Shown here: one piece after another, positions 29,233 through 38,633 of the stretch
Layout: every line of letters begins with the position of its first letter
Position numbering within the stretch: the stretch's first letter is position 1
Assembly (NCBI RefSeq): GCF_900129795.1
Contig: NZ_FQWW01000002.1
Span: forward strand, 496,001-560,000
Reading direction: 5' to 3'
Origin: Flavobacterium sp. CF108
GTDB taxonomy: Bacteria > Bacteroidota > Bacteroidia > Flavobacteriales > Flavobacteriaceae
Length of the DNA: 64,000 nt
The notes under the pieces: generated by a model
What the model saw: only the letters and a program-made list of their open reading frames with translations
Databases searched by the model: none
What the model was told of the DNA's origin: nothing
Translations under genes and position numbers: made by a program

Positions 29233-29833
29233 CTCTTGGTAAATTTTGATCTAGTGGAGGCGCAGAACTCGGGATTGCGCGGGTTGTGTCTAACATTTTA
29301 AGGAAATCAGCTTCTCCTTCTTCTTTTGGAATTTTGGCTTTTTCGACAATTTTATCCATTTGTCTTTCTAACGAAACTAACTCCTTGTTTATTTCACCAA
29401 TTAAAAAAGCAACTTTATCATCTGGAATTTGATTTAAATGAATAAATAAATCCATCATTTTGATTTTGGTAATCAAAATAGCAATTCTCGCTTTTATTTG
29501 CGGCTGATTAAATTGTGATGGGATATTATTATTTAAAGCTATTGCTTTTTTAGAAATCGCTGTTGATTTTTTTTGAAAAGCACCAATAGTTTTTCTCGGC
29601 TTGTCTCCTATTTCTTTTAGAAAATCACGCCACTCTGTCCAGGCTTTTACATTTTGTTCTGAAACCTCATTAATTGGTTCGTCTATAAAAATCCAGGCTT
29701 TATTGATATTGTTAAAGATTTTTTCTTTCTTCTTAGCTTCTTTTGCATTTTCGGCAAGACGCTTTTCATTCTCATTTTGACATGATTGAAGTACAAAAAT
29801 CAAGAGTAAAAACAGCGCTATTTTATATTTCAT
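29225..29833 (-). CDS. Hypothetical lipoprotein co-transcribed with mfd
   Basis: This 202-residue protein has a signal and lipobox (VLQSC, Cys18), then a lysine-rich helical region (AENAKEAKKKEKIF) and more amphipathic helices to about residue 180, ending in a proline-rich tail. I do not recognise a family with a known role. It overlaps the mfd start by 8 bp on the same strand, so the two are translationally coupled. Any functional link between an envelope lipoprotein and DNA repair is unlikely to be more than positional. Confidence 0.75.
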   Translation of the reverse strand: MKYKIALFLLLIFVLQSCQNENEKRLAENAKEAKKKEKIFNNINKAWIFIDEPINEVSEQNVKAWTEWRDFLKEIGDKPRKTIGAFQKKSTAISKKAIALNNNIPSQFNQPQIKARIAILITKIKMMDLFIHLNQIPDDKVAFLIGEINKELVSLERQMDKIVEKAKIPKEEGEADFLKMLDTTRAIPSSAPPLDQNLPRVE

Positions 29834-29852
29834 TTGATAAAATGTTAGGGTG

Positions 29853-29860
29853 CAAAGTTA
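29853..29860 (-). promoter_or_regulatory. -7 box TAACTTTG for the lipoprotein-mfd operon
   Basis: The minus-strand consensus TAnnTTTG lies 20 bp upstream of the lipoprotein ATG (29833). A -33 element is not clear. Confidence 0.5.
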
Positions 29861-29931
29861 CGAAGTAAATTTACAATTACGAATTGTGATTTATGTCAAG
29901 AAACTTTTAAAATTCATTTTATTTTTTGCCA

Positions 29932-30031
29932 CAGATTTGCTTCGCCAGTTCGCTATCGCTCGGGTCACGGATTAAAATGATTTTTTTTAATTAAGTTTTG
30001 AGAAAATAATCTGTGAAATCTGTGGCAAAAA
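29932..30031. repeat. Inverted repeat (TTTTTGCCACAGATT family)
   Basis: Arms TTTTTGCCACAGATTT (29932-29948) and the complement (30015-30030) enclose an unrelated, more G+C-rich segment. It lies in the 332-bp gap between the divergent lipoprotein/mfd and threonine dehydrogenase genes, which otherwise holds only the two promoters. Confidence 0.75.
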
Positions 30032-30138
30032 CTCCTTTTGTACAAAGTTTTGAATAGAGAATAATCTAAAAAACAATCTTTATCCTTGTTAATTTTATAA
30101 TTTAATGTTTGAAAAAACGTTGATATTTGCGAAAACGT

Positions 30139-30146
30139 TATATTTG
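30139..30146 (+). promoter_or_regulatory. -7 box TATATTTG of the threonine dehydrogenase gene
   Basis: The consensus box lies 19 bp before ATG 30166. A TTG at 30120-30122 (16-bp spacing) could be the -33 element. Confidence 0.5.
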
Positions 30147-30165
30147 CAACACTAAATCTAAATAA

Positions 30166-31104
30166 ATGAATCCAAAAATATTAATCATTGGCGCTTGCGG
30201 TCAGATTGGAACTGAATTGACCCAAAAACTGCGTAAATTATACGGAACCGAAAATGTGATCGCTTCTGATATTCGAAAATTAAATACTGATGTCGTTAAT
30301 TCAGGACCTTTTGAAGTGGTTAATGCTTTAGATTTTAATCAAATAGAACATTTGGTAGAAGTACATAAAATTACTGATGTTTATTTAATGGCAGCGCTTT
30401 TGTCTGCAACTGCAGAAAAAAATCCGGCTTTTGCATGGGATTTGAATATGAATTCACTTTTTCATGTTTTGAATCTGGCGAAAGCTAAAAAAATCCAAAA
30501 GATTTTCTGGCCTTCAAGTATTGCTGTTTTTGGACCGACTACTCCTAAAGAAAATACGCCGCAATATACTATTATGGAGCCTTCAACGGTTTACGGAATC
30601 AGCAAACAAGCAGGAGAAAGATGGTGCGAATATTATCATAATATTTATGGTGTTGATGTTCGCAGTATTCGTTATCCGGGTTTAATAAGCTGGTCTACTC
30701 CTCCGGGCGGCGGAACTACAGATTATGCGGTTGATATTTTTTATAAGGCTATTGCCGATAAAAAATACGAGTGCTTTTTATCATCTGAAACAAAAATGCC
30801 GATGATGTATATGGATGATGCGATTGAAGCAACTATCAATATTATGAAAGCTCCGGCAGAAGAAATTAAAATACATTCATCATACAATTTAGCGGCAATG
30901 AGTTTTACTCCAACCGAAATTGCTGCCGAAATCAAAAAACATATTCCTGAATTTGAAATTACTTATAATCCTGATTTCCGTCAAAAAATTGCGGACAGCT
31001 GGCCGGCAAGTATTGATGATTCTTCTGCAAGAGAAGACTGGAAATGGAATCATAAATTTGATCTTGAATCAATGACTAAAGATATGATTGATCATTTGAG
31101 TTAA
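30166..31104 (+). CDS. L-threonine 3-dehydrogenase, short-chain (epimerase-like) type
   Basis: This 312-residue extended SDR has the NAD motif GACGQIG at 8-14. The Tyr/Lys pair is in VYGISKQAGERW, and the substrate region is SIRYPGLISWSTPPGGGTTDYA. It matches the UDP-galactose-4-epimerase-like L-threonine dehydrogenases characterised from psychrophilic Flavobacterium and others, rather than zinc-dependent Tdh. It converts L-threonine to 2-amino-3-ketobutyrate, normally paired with a ligase (kbl) that is not in this window. It is monocistronic, with its own promoter and terminator (31126-31170). Confidence 0.93.
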   Translation: MNPKILIIGACGQIGTELTQKLRKLYGTENVIASDIRKLNTDVVNSGPFEVVNALDFNQIEHLVEVHKITDVYLMAALLSATAEKNPAFAWDLNMNSLFHVLNLAKAKKIQKIFWPSSIAVFGPTTPKENTPQYTIMEPSTVYGISKQAGERWCEYYHNIYGVDVRSIRYPGLISWSTPPGGGTTDYAVDIFYKAIADKKYECFLSSETKMPMMYMDDAIEATINIMKAPAEEIKIHSSYNLAAMSFTPTEIAAEIKKHIPEFEITYNPDFRQKIADSWPASIDDSSAREDWKWNHKFDLESMTKDMIDHLS

Positions 31105-31125
31105 GTCCAAAAATAAAAAAGATAA

Positions 31126-31170
31126 GTCTCGTTTAATTTTCAGAAATGAATTTTAAACGAGATTTTTTTA
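31126..31170 (+). terminator. Terminator of the threonine dehydrogenase gene
   Basis: The stem TCTCGTTTAAAATT-type / AATTTTAAACGAGA is followed by TTTTTTT. Confidence 0.8.
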
Positions 31171-31280
31171 TGTCTTATTTTGATTTTACACAATGTTATA
31201 AAAATTTATTTTCTGATTATTTCCTTACATTTGAATATATTAAACCCAACATTTTATACCCCAAAAAACCATTTTAATTT

Positions 31281-32483
31281 ATGACAAATTCATTTCAGCC
31301 CATTCAGGAAGATAAAAGAACCGCTATTGTAGATATTTTACGGGGCTGGGCTTTATTAGGAGTTGCAATAGGAAATTATGTTGATTTTCGATACATCGGA
31401 TTAGAGCGTTTTATCATGAAAAAAGGGATTTTTTCTGAGATTATCAGTTATTTCAATCTCTACTTTTTTTCTGCTAAATCCTGGACTTTGTTGAGCATTT
31501 TATTTGGTTACGGATTTGCTGTTCTTATTAATAATGTTGCCGAAAAAGGTAAAAATCCTGTTTCGTTTTTTTGCTGGAGAATGTTTATTCTATTTCTTTT
31601 TGCTTTTATAAATTCTGCTTTTTGGCTGGGCGATATCTTAAAAGATTATGCTTTTTTAGGTTTATTACTTTTGTTCTTTTACAGAAGTTCTCCAAAAACA
31701 ATTTTAATAACATCTGGAATTCTTTTATTAACTGTTCCGTTTCTTACTGCTTATATTAATTCGATAAAACAAACATTACCAGATGTACAGTCTACTGCTA
31801 AATACTTAAAATTATTTTATTCTGATAATTGGCTGGATGTATTTCAATTTAATTTACTGGGAACTTATTATCAGGAAATGATTAATCTTGCTTATGCTGT
31901 TACGGTTCATGTTGTGATGTTTGCGCTTATGCTTTTAGGTTTTTACGCTCAAAAAATTAACTTTTTTAATCGTTTACCAGAATTTAAAAAACTATTAAAA
32001 AGAGCATTTTTAATTACATTGATTCTAGCCATAATTTCAGGTGTTCTTTTTCAAATTGCCATTAAGCAGAAAATAATTTTCACGGTTTTTCATCCTATTT
32101 TTTGGATCATAATAAATACCATGTTCTGTATTTCGTCTGGAATTTGTTTATTATATACCAGCGGAAAACTGAAAACCATTTTCAGCTATTTTAGAGTAAG
32201 CGGTAAAATGACGCTGACCAATTATTTAATGCAAAATATTATTGCGTGTTTTCTTTTCTCCGGAATTGGTTTCAAAATTTACAATACGCTGCCGTATTGG
32301 TTTTACTTTTTCTTAGCTGTTTTTGTTTTTACAATTCAGTTGTTCATAAGCAAATGGTGGCTTTCAAAATTCAATTATGGCCCGGTTGAATGGTTATGGA
32401 GGGTTTTAAGTTACAGAAAAATGTTTCCTTTAAAAAGGACTGTCCAAAACGACATTGTAACTGACATAAAGCCTGTTTTATAG
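31281..32483 (+). CDS. DUF418 family integral membrane protein (YeiB-like)
   Basis: This 400-residue protein opens with the family start RIDILRG-like sequence (DILRGWALLGVAIGNYVDFR) and has about 8-10 hydrophobic segments. Near the C-terminus comes the DUF418 signature GKMTLTNYLMQNIIACFLF and FNYGPVEWLWRVLSY. The family is related to acyltransferase-like membrane proteins, but its function is not established. It is flanked by terminators on both sides and is therefore a single-gene unit. Confidence 0.88.
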   Translation: MTNSFQPIQEDKRTAIVDILRGWALLGVAIGNYVDFRYIGLERFIMKKGIFSEIISYFNLYFFSAKSWTLLSILFGYGFAVLINNVAEKGKNPVSFFCWRMFILFLFAFINSAFWLGDILKDYAFLGLLLLFFYRSSPKTILITSGILLLTVPFLTAYINSIKQTLPDVQSTAKYLKLFYSDNWLDVFQFNLLGTYYQEMINLAYAVTVHVVMFALMLLGFYAQKINFFNRLPEFKKLLKRAFLITLILAIISGVLFQIAIKQKIIFTVFHPIFWIIINTMFCISSGICLLYTSGKLKTIFSYFRVSGKMTLTNYLMQNIIACFLFSGIGFKIYNTLPYWFYFFLAVFVFTIQLFISKWWLSKFNYGPVEWLWRVLSYRKMFPLKRTVQNDIVTDIKPVL

Positions 32484-32497
32484 GTTTATTACTAAAT

Positions 32498-32537
32498 AAA
32501 AAAGCCCTTAAAAAATTAATTTTAAGGGCTTTTTTTA
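32498..32537. terminator. Bidirectional terminator
   Basis: Arms AAAAAGCCCTTAAA / TTTAAGGGCTTTTT lie between the convergent DUF418 and M1 peptidase genes, with A and T runs at the outer ends. Confidence 0.88.
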
Positions 32538-32551
32538 TTTTATCAGGTAAA

Positions 32552-34432
32552 TTATTTCACTTCAAAAACATTATTTGCAGGTTTTACATCAGCCATTAAT
32601 CCACTTGGATCAATCGTGATTTTTTTGATTGCTGTTTTGCTCTTGTCAATTGTAAAACTGTAGTTTGACATTGCCCAAGCCCAGTCCTCAACAACTGTTC
32701 TTTTTTCGTTCGGGTTTGGATTTGGTTTAATGAAATTCATCATTCTTAAAGGAATGTAGAAGTTTTCAGAAGTTCCGTCTGTATACTCTATTTTTAAATC
32801 GATTGGCATTGGCATTCTTCCAATTCTTTCTAAAGTAATTGTTGTTTTTCCTGAATTATCTGCAACGTCTTTAATTCCGTAATCAATTGTATTAGTAGTT
32901 TGTGCCCAATCGATTAAATACCAATCTAACTCTGCTCCAGAAACTCTCTCTGCAGTTCTTTTGATATCGTTTGGAGTTGGATGTTTGAACTTAAAGTCGT
33001 TGAAATATCTTTTTAAAGTGGCATCCAGATTTTCTTTTCCAATTACATATTCTAATTGTGCCAAAAAGATACATCCTTTAACATAAGATGAAATACTGTA
33101 AGGACGGTTTTCATCGTAACGATCTCCGTGCGTTGTCTGCGGCTGTTCTTTTCCAGAATTAACTAAACTGTAATATGCTGCATAAGTTCCTTTAAACGGA
33201 TTTGCTTCTTTTTTATCTCCTTTTAATTCATTCAAAGCACTGTCTTCAATGTAAGTTGTAAAACCTTCATCCATCCAAGGGTGTTTTGATTCGTTTGAAG
33301 CTAAGATATGCTGGAACCAAGAGTGTCCTAATTCGTGAGTTGCAGTTCCCAGAATTCCTTCAAGAGTTCCGTTTCCTAACATCAAAGTACACATTGCGTA
33401 TTCCATTCCGCCGTCTCCGCCCTGAATAAAAGAGTATTGTTTGTATGGATATGCTCCAACTCTATGGTTGTAATAATCCATTACTTTTACCATTAATGGT
33501 TCTAACTGTTTCCAGTTTGCAGTTGTTTTTTCATTGTTTTTGTAGAAGAAATGCAAATCGACATCGTTTGGTCCTTTTACAATATCATGTGTGTATTCTT
33601 TATCTGCTGCCCAAGTAAAATCATGCACATTTGGCGCAATAAAATGCCATGTTAATGTTTTTGCTTTTTTTGGATAAACAACTGTTACGCCAGCATCTTC
33701 GTAACCGTGGCCAATTGTGTTTTTGCCTTGTAAATATCCTGAACCTCCAATTGTATAGTCTTTATCGATTGTAATTTTTACATCAAAATTACCCCAAACA
33801 CCGTGAAATTCTCTTGCAATGTATGGATCTGCGTGCCATCCTTCAAAATCAAATTCGGCTAATTTTGGGTACCATTGTGACATTGAAAGTTCAACCCCTT
33901 CAGAATTGTTTCTTCCAGAACGACGAATTTGTACTGGAACCTGACCATCAAAACCTAATGTAAAAATGGTTTTTGAATTTGGCAAAATCGGTTTTGGTAA
34001 AATCACTTCTAAAACAGTTCCTGAAACTCTTGTTTGAGCTGAAATTCCATCTTGTTTGAAATCAGAAATTTTTAAATACCCAATTTCGTTTGGCTTCAAA
34101 GGTTCAATACGGCTTTGTTTTACTTCTTTTCCGTCAGCAGTTTTTACTTTATTTACCATTCTTCCGTCTGGATCTTTGATAAAATGAAGACGAGCGTCCA
34201 TTTCACTTCCCGGCTGAAAAGCATTTGGGAATAAATGATAAAACACTTTTCTTAAGGTATCAGGAGAATTATTGGTATAAACCAATTCTTGTTTTCCCTT
34301 GTACTGATAGTTTTTTACATCCATTGAAACCTCCATTTTATAGTCGGCATGCTGCTGCCAATATGGGGCGCTTTGGGCAAAAGAAGCGTTTAAACCTAAG
34401 CTCAAAAAAGAAAGTAAAATAATTTTTCGCAT
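32552..34432 (-). CDS. M1-family zinc metallopeptidase, exported
   Basis: This 626-residue protein has a signal peptide (1-19, ASFAQ). The N-terminal beta domain is aminopeptidase-N-like. The gluzincin core is THELGHSWFQH (HExxH), with the third zinc ligand Glu in WMDEGFTTYIED 18-20 residues on. GGMEYAM stands for the exopeptidase GxMEN motif, where the usual Asn is absent, a known pattern in this Bacteroidota branch. It is predicted to degrade peptides in the periplasm. It lies downstream of the S8 protease gene on the same strand with 66 bp between. Confidence 0.93.
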   Translation of the reverse strand: MRKIILLSFLSLGLNASFAQSAPYWQQHADYKMEVSMDVKNYQYKGKQELVYTNNSPDTLRKVFYHLFPNAFQPGSEMDARLHFIKDPDGRMVNKVKTADGKEVKQSRIEPLKPNEIGYLKISDFKQDGISAQTRVSGTVLEVILPKPILPNSKTIFTLGFDGQVPVQIRRSGRNNSEGVELSMSQWYPKLAEFDFEGWHADPYIAREFHGVWGNFDVKITIDKDYTIGGSGYLQGKNTIGHGYEDAGVTVVYPKKAKTLTWHFIAPNVHDFTWAADKEYTHDIVKGPNDVDLHFFYKNNEKTTANWKQLEPLMVKVMDYYNHRVGAYPYKQYSFIQGGDGGMEYAMCTLMLGNGTLEGILGTATHELGHSWFQHILASNESKHPWMDEGFTTYIEDSALNELKGDKKEANPFKGTYAAYYSLVNSGKEQPQTTHGDRYDENRPYSISSYVKGCIFLAQLEYVIGKENLDATLKRYFNDFKFKHPTPNDIKRTAERVSGAELDWYLIDWAQTTNTIDYGIKDVADNSGKTTITLERIGRMPMPIDLKIEYTDGTSENFYIPLRMMNFIKPNPNPNEKRTVVEDWAWAMSNYSFTIDKSKTAIKKITIDPSGLMADVKPANNVFEVK

Positions 34433-34450
34433 GTTAATTTTAATAATGAA

Positions 34451-34476
34451 AATGGAAGAGCTGCGGCTCTTCCATT
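34451..34476 (-). terminator. Hairpin between the S8 and M1 peptidase genes
   Basis: A perfect 11-bp stem AATGGAAGAGC / GCTCTTCCATT has a 4-base loop, followed on the minus strand by a moderately U-rich stretch. It is either a terminator of the S8 gene or an mRNA-stabilising stem. Confidence 0.55.
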
Positions 34477-34498
34477 GGATTAGTATTCTGTATATTGT

Positions 34499-36133
34499 TT
34501 ATTTCTTCGACATTTTTTCAGCCATTAATAAAGCGTTATAAGCATTTACCATTTTTGCTGTTTTTGATGATTCTGCAGAAGAAACCGCTGTTGGTTTTTG
34601 ATCTGGATTTTCGCTTTCGCCAAGAACCACTTTTTCAGGAAGCGCAACTCCAGAATCCATTAAAATATGTTTTACCTGAGATGCTTTTAATTTTGGATAA
34701 TAAGAACGAATCAATGCTGCAACACCTGCCGCATTTGGAGACGCCATTGAAGTTCCCTGTAAGTATTTGTATTTGTTGTTTGGAACAGTTGCATAAATTT
34801 CTTCACCCGGAGCAAAAACGTCTACATTTATTTTTCCAAAGTTTGAAAATCCTGCCACAACAGTTTCTCCATATTGTTTGTTAATAGCTCCAATTGTAAT
34901 TACGTTATCTGCAAATTCTTTGATATTGTCCTGCGAATCGTTTGGATAATTAATATTTTTTGTTTCGTCGATATTGTAACCATCGTTACCCGCTGCGTGA
35001 ACAATTAAAACATCTTTTTTTGCTGCATATTTAATAGCATCGTAAACCCATTGTTTGTGCGGAGAAAAACTTTTTCCGAAACTTCCGTTGATTACTTTTG
35101 CACCATTGTCAACCGCATAACGAATTGCAAGAGCGATATCTTTATCGTATTCGTCTCCATCAGGAACTGCTCTTACCGTTAAGATTTCAACATTGTTTGC
35201 TACTCCGTCGCCGCCTAAATTATTACCGCGAACCTGCGCAATGATTCCGGCAACGTGAGTTCCGTGAAGTGCTTTTTCTTTATCCGGACCAAAAACAATA
35301 TTATTCCCATAACGTTTGTCTTTAATATCTTCAGGATTATCACCTACCACTTTTCTTCCGTCAAATTCTTTGTTTAAGTTGTAGTTTAACTGATCGTAAA
35401 CTTGTTCTCTGTATTCTTCAAAATCAGCTTCAGGATCAAAAGTTGGACCTGCGTTTGTGAAAACTTGAGTCATGATCATTTTACTTCTTGCCACTTTTGG
35501 ATCTGTAGAAGTAATTGCTGCTAAGTCTTCAACTTTATATGTTGTTTTATTAAGCTCTTTTTTGATTGTAGCATGAACATCAAGTAAAAAATCTACTTGC
35601 TCTTTGTCCTTTAAAACTTCTTCGTATTTTTTTGTATACTGCTCTAAGGCTTGTTTATATTCTGCAGAACCATCATCTTTCTTTTTAATGATACGGGTCA
35701 TTTCAAGATTTTCGGCAACAGCATTTCCAAGGAAATTCCATCCGTGAACATCATCAATGAATCCATTTTTATCATCGTCGATTCCGTTTCCTGGAATTTC
35801 TTTTGGATTAGTCCAAATCATTCCTTTAAGGTCTTCGTGCTCAATATCAACACCAGAATCTACAATTCCTACAATAACTTTTTTACCTGTTTTTCCCTGA
35901 AGTAATTCGGCGTAAGCCTTATCAACACTCATTCCCGGAATAGAATCTTTTATTAAATCAAGATGACTCCATCTTTTTAATTCATTTTCACTGACCGGAG
36001 CTTTTTTTACAACTGCTAAAGGCGCTGTAATAAATTCTTTAGAAGTTGAAACTTGCGCTTGTAAAGTTGCGCTGCAACCTGCTAAAACAAGTAATGCAAA
36101 AGCAGATAATTTGAGAGGTTTTATATGACTCAT
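34499..36133 (-). CDS. S8 (subtilisin-like) serine peptidase, lipoprotein
   Basis: This 544-residue protein has a lipobox VLAGC at about residue 20. The catalytic triad is visible as Asp in GIVDSGVDIEHEDL, His in LHGTHVAGI and Ser in GTSMASPNAAG. A long insertion (about 135-280, acidic and helical) separates the Asp and His segments. The family degrades extracellular or periplasmic protein. The lipid anchor suggests retention in the outer membrane. It probably shares regulation with the M1 peptidase gene downstream. Confidence 0.94.
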   Translation of the reverse strand: MSHIKPLKLSAFALLVLAGCSATLQAQVSTSKEFITAPLAVVKKAPVSENELKRWSHLDLIKDSIPGMSVDKAYAELLQGKTGKKVIVGIVDSGVDIEHEDLKGMIWTNPKEIPGNGIDDDKNGFIDDVHGWNFLGNAVAENLEMTRIIKKKDDGSAEYKQALEQYTKKYEEVLKDKEQVDFLLDVHATIKKELNKTTYKVEDLAAITSTDPKVARSKMIMTQVFTNAGPTFDPEADFEEYREQVYDQLNYNLNKEFDGRKVVGDNPEDIKDKRYGNNIVFGPDKEKALHGTHVAGIIAQVRGNNLGGDGVANNVEILTVRAVPDGDEYDKDIALAIRYAVDNGAKVINGSFGKSFSPHKQWVYDAIKYAAKKDVLIVHAAGNDGYNIDETKNINYPNDSQDNIKEFADNVITIGAINKQYGETVVAGFSNFGKINVDVFAPGEEIYATVPNNKYKYLQGTSMASPNAAGVAALIRSYYPKLKASQVKHILMDSGVALPEKVVLGESENPDQKPTAVSSAESSKTAKMVNAYNALLMAEKMSKK

Positions 36134-36245
36134 GTATCTAGAATATAATTGTAAAAGTTAAAAGTGGGGTCTAAATTATGCTTTTTTGTTACAAAAAGCT
36201 AACTGTTAACACTGTGTTATGAAATTATAGAGAATTTTATGAATG

Positions 36246-37118
36246 TTAATATATATTATTCATAAAAATATCCTCACAAGTAAAAACGTCTTTTAATCTC
36301 ACTCCTTTTTCAGTATGCTCAACAGTTATAATTTGATTGTGGGCATCGTGTTCCAAAAACAAATAGTAATTATTATCTGCGGCTGCATTTAAAAATTTAG
36401 CTTTTTCTGGCATTGTTAATAATGGTCTTGTGTCGTAACCCATAACATACGGAAGCGGGAGATGTCCTGCTGTAGCCAATAAATCGGCACAAAAAACTAT
36501 GGTTTTATCCTGATATTGAATATGCGGAATCATTTGTTTTTCGGTATGACCATCTGCATAGAAAATTCCGAAACCTAATTCATTTGAGAAACCAAAATCG
36601 CTTTCGGGTCTTTCAATAAAATTCAATTGTCCGCTTTCCTGCATTGGGATAATATTTTCTTTGAGAAAAGAAGCTTTTTCGCGAGGATTAGGTTTTGTTG
36701 CCCAATTCCAGTGATTTTCATTTGTCCAGAATTTTGCATTTTTAAAAGCAGGCTCATAAAAAGTTTTATCAGAATTCCATTGAACACTTCCTCCGCAATG
36801 GTCAAAATGCAAATGCGTCATAAAAACATCTGTAATATCATCTCGGTGAAAACCATATTTTGCCAATGATTTATCAATAGAATGTGATCCCCAAAGTGAA
36901 TAATATCCAAAGAATTTCTCCGATTGCTTATCGCCCATTCCGGTGTCAACCAAAATGAGGCGGTTTCCATCTTCAATAAGTAAACAGCGCGCTGCAATAT
37001 CAATAAGGTTATTTTCGTCGGCCGGATTGGTTTTATTCCAAATAGTTTTAGGAACAACGCCAAACATAGCGCCGCCATCTAATTTAAAATTTCCGGATTC
37101 TATAGGGTAAAGTTTCAT
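36246..37118 (-). CDS. MBL-fold metallo-hydrolase (lactonase-like group)
   Basis: This 290-residue cytoplasmic protein has the zinc motif THLHFDHCGG, an upstream DTGMGDKQ and a downstream FCADLLATAGHLPLP. It resembles the group containing AHL lactonases and methyl-parathion-hydrolase-like enzymes, without a signal peptide. The substrate cannot be assigned. A -7 box TAGCTTTG (37141-37148) lies 22 bp upstream. No partner gene is adjacent. Confidence 0.87.
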   Translation of the reverse strand: MKLYPIESGNFKLDGGAMFGVVPKTIWNKTNPADENNLIDIAARCLLIEDGNRLILVDTGMGDKQSEKFFGYYSLWGSHSIDKSLAKYGFHRDDITDVFMTHLHFDHCGGSVQWNSDKTFYEPAFKNAKFWTNENHWNWATKPNPREKASFLKENIIPMQESGQLNFIERPESDFGFSNELGFGIFYADGHTEKQMIPHIQYQDKTIVFCADLLATAGHLPLPYVMGYDTRPLLTMPEKAKFLNAAADNNYYLFLEHDAHNQIITVEHTEKGVRLKDVFTCEDIFMNNIY

Positions 37119-37140
37119 GAGTTTAAATTTAATAAGAAAA

Positions 37141-37148
37141 CAAAGCTA
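37141..37148 (-). promoter_or_regulatory. -7 box TAGCTTTG of the MBL hydrolase gene
   Basis: It matches TAnnTTTG on the minus strand close to the ATG at 37118. No clear -33 element is seen. Confidence 0.45.
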
Positions 37149-37209
37149 GGAAATCCAAATTCCTTTTGCTAGGCATTCTTAAAATAATGTTTCTCTCACG
37201 ATATACATT

Positions 37210-37319
37210 GCCCACAGATTTAACCGATCTAACGGATTTCCACTGTGTTTTTATTTTTAGCTACGCATCTAATTAAATGATTCTGTGTAAACCTGTTAGA
37301 TCAGTTAAATCAGTGGGCT
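37210..37319. repeat. Inverted repeat (GCCCACAGATTTAA family), 110 bp
   Basis: Arms GCCCACAGATTTAACCGATC and the near-complement (37289-37319) belong to the same family as 10676-10920 and 61547-61712. It ends a few bases before the stop codon of the coiled-coil gene. Confidence 0.75.
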
Positions 37320-37331
37320 AAAAAAATACTT

Positions 37332-38261
37332 TTATTCCAAAGTAATTGAAGCGCTTCCCATTATTTCTTGTTTGTCGAAGAAGTTGACAAAGTAAGTTCC
37401 TTTTTTAAATTGATTTTCGTCAGAATTTAAAATTCCGTATACATTTAAAGACTTTCCCTGAAAATCGGCAGCCACAATAAAACTATAAACCAAAGCCTTA
37501 TCGTTACCAAATTCTATTAATTTATTTTCGCCCAAAACAGTATTTTTTTGGTCTAAAACCTGAATATAAAACACTCTTTTTCCTGTTTTAGCAACCGCAT
37601 TTCCGTTAACCGAAAAACTTACTTTTAGTTTATTAGTGTTTTTTGCTCTATCTGTTTCCTGCTCTTTTCCCGATTTTTTTTCACGAAGAGCAATTACTTT
37701 AAAGTTATTTAAAACCAGTTTAGAAGCATCTTTTATTGTCGATTCTAACTTTTTTTGCTTTAAGATTAAAGTATCATTTTCTGCCTTTTGCTTATACATT
37801 ACAACATTTTGAGATTCAATTTCAGTAAGCAGGCTTTTATTTTGAGATTTTAGATTTTTTATTTCTGCAACTTTAGAGGCTAATGCTGTCTGCATATCTG
37901 AAAGCTGTTTTCTAAAAATTTGAATTTGAGTATTCGAAGGATTTTCAGATGCTTTTATAATTTCCATTAAATTTTCGACATTCTTTTTTTCAAATGCCAA
38001 TTGCTGTGAAAGAACCGTTTTTTCTAAAATTGCAACATCATATTCTAATTTCAAAACATTCAAAGAGTCAAGAATACTTTTTTGAGCAGTGTATTCCTTA
38101 TTGTTATTGACAATTTTAATTTTTTTATTGCTTGCTTCTTCCTTGTCTGCCTCGTCTTTTAGTTCTTTACTAAATATATAAAAAGTAGCACCTATTCCAA
38201 AAATAAAGAATATTGCTAAAAGTGCCCTGATCCATTCGTTTGTGTAATTTTTCTTCATCAT
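37332..38261 (-). CDS. Membrane-anchored coiled-coil protein of unknown function
   Basis: This 309-residue protein has one N-terminal membrane helix (about 10-30, WIRALLAIFFIFGIGATFYIF). A long heptad-rich coiled coil (about 35-185, with KQLSDMQTALASKVAEIKNLK) is followed by a compact beta-rich C-terminal domain (about 205-309, VSFSVNGNAVAKTGKRVFYIQ). It is likely inner-membrane with a periplasmic rod. I do not recognise a named family; the C-terminal region recalls proteins of Bacteroidota envelope or chaperone type, but that is only an impression. Confidence 0.7.
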   Translation of the reverse strand: MMKKNYTNEWIRALLAIFFIFGIGATFYIFSKELKDEADKEEASNKKIKIVNNNKEYTAQKSILDSLNVLKLEYDVAILEKTVLSQQLAFEKKNVENLMEIIKASENPSNTQIQIFRKQLSDMQTALASKVAEIKNLKSQNKSLLTEIESQNVVMYKQKAENDTLILKQKKLESTIKDASKLVLNNFKVIALREKKSGKEQETDRAKNTNKLKVSFSVNGNAVAKTGKRVFYIQVLDQKNTVLGENKLIEFGNDKALVYSFIVAADFQGKSLNVYGILNSDENQFKKGTYFVNFFDKQEIMGSASITLE

Positions 38262-38277
38262 TCATCACAATTTATTA

Positions 38278-38309
38278 CAAAAATACTATTAAATTATTCG
38301 ATAGAACAA
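38278..38309 (-). promoter_or_regulatory. Promoter TTG-N21-TATTTTTG for the coiled-coil gene
   Basis: The minus-strand -7 box lies at 38278-38285 and TTG at 38307-38309, 17 bp upstream of the ATG. The remainder of the gap to 38633 contains only the suf promoter and leader; no gene is visible. Confidence 0.6.
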
Positions 38310-38517
38310 GTAGAAATACGGTTTTTTATCTTATTTACAATAACTTAAAACACACTAAATCAGTATTTTACAAAATCATCTGACTTTTCGTTCAAAAACA
38401 AAATCCCTTGTAAAATAAAAGTCACTCAATAAAGGGCTTTTATGCAAAAATAACTTCTGTCTATTTTAACATTTGTTATAATAATGTGAACCGTTATGGA
38501 AAAAGGTTTTTAAGTCG

Positions 38518-38525
38518 TATCTTTG
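38518..38525 (+). promoter_or_regulatory. -7 box TATCTTTG of the suf operon
   Basis: The consensus -7 box lies 108 bp before the sufA-like ATG. The -33 region is weak, which leaves room for a regulator. No other promoter box is evident between here and sufD, so all genes to 44057 may ride on it. Confidence 0.55.
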
Positions 38526-38633
38526 CAGATAATTTCATTTGAACATTGAAATTAGCGTTTAAATTTTATGTAATAATTTGATTACTATTTAAATGCAGAT
38601 TAAAATGATCTTTAAAAACAAATACCATAAACA

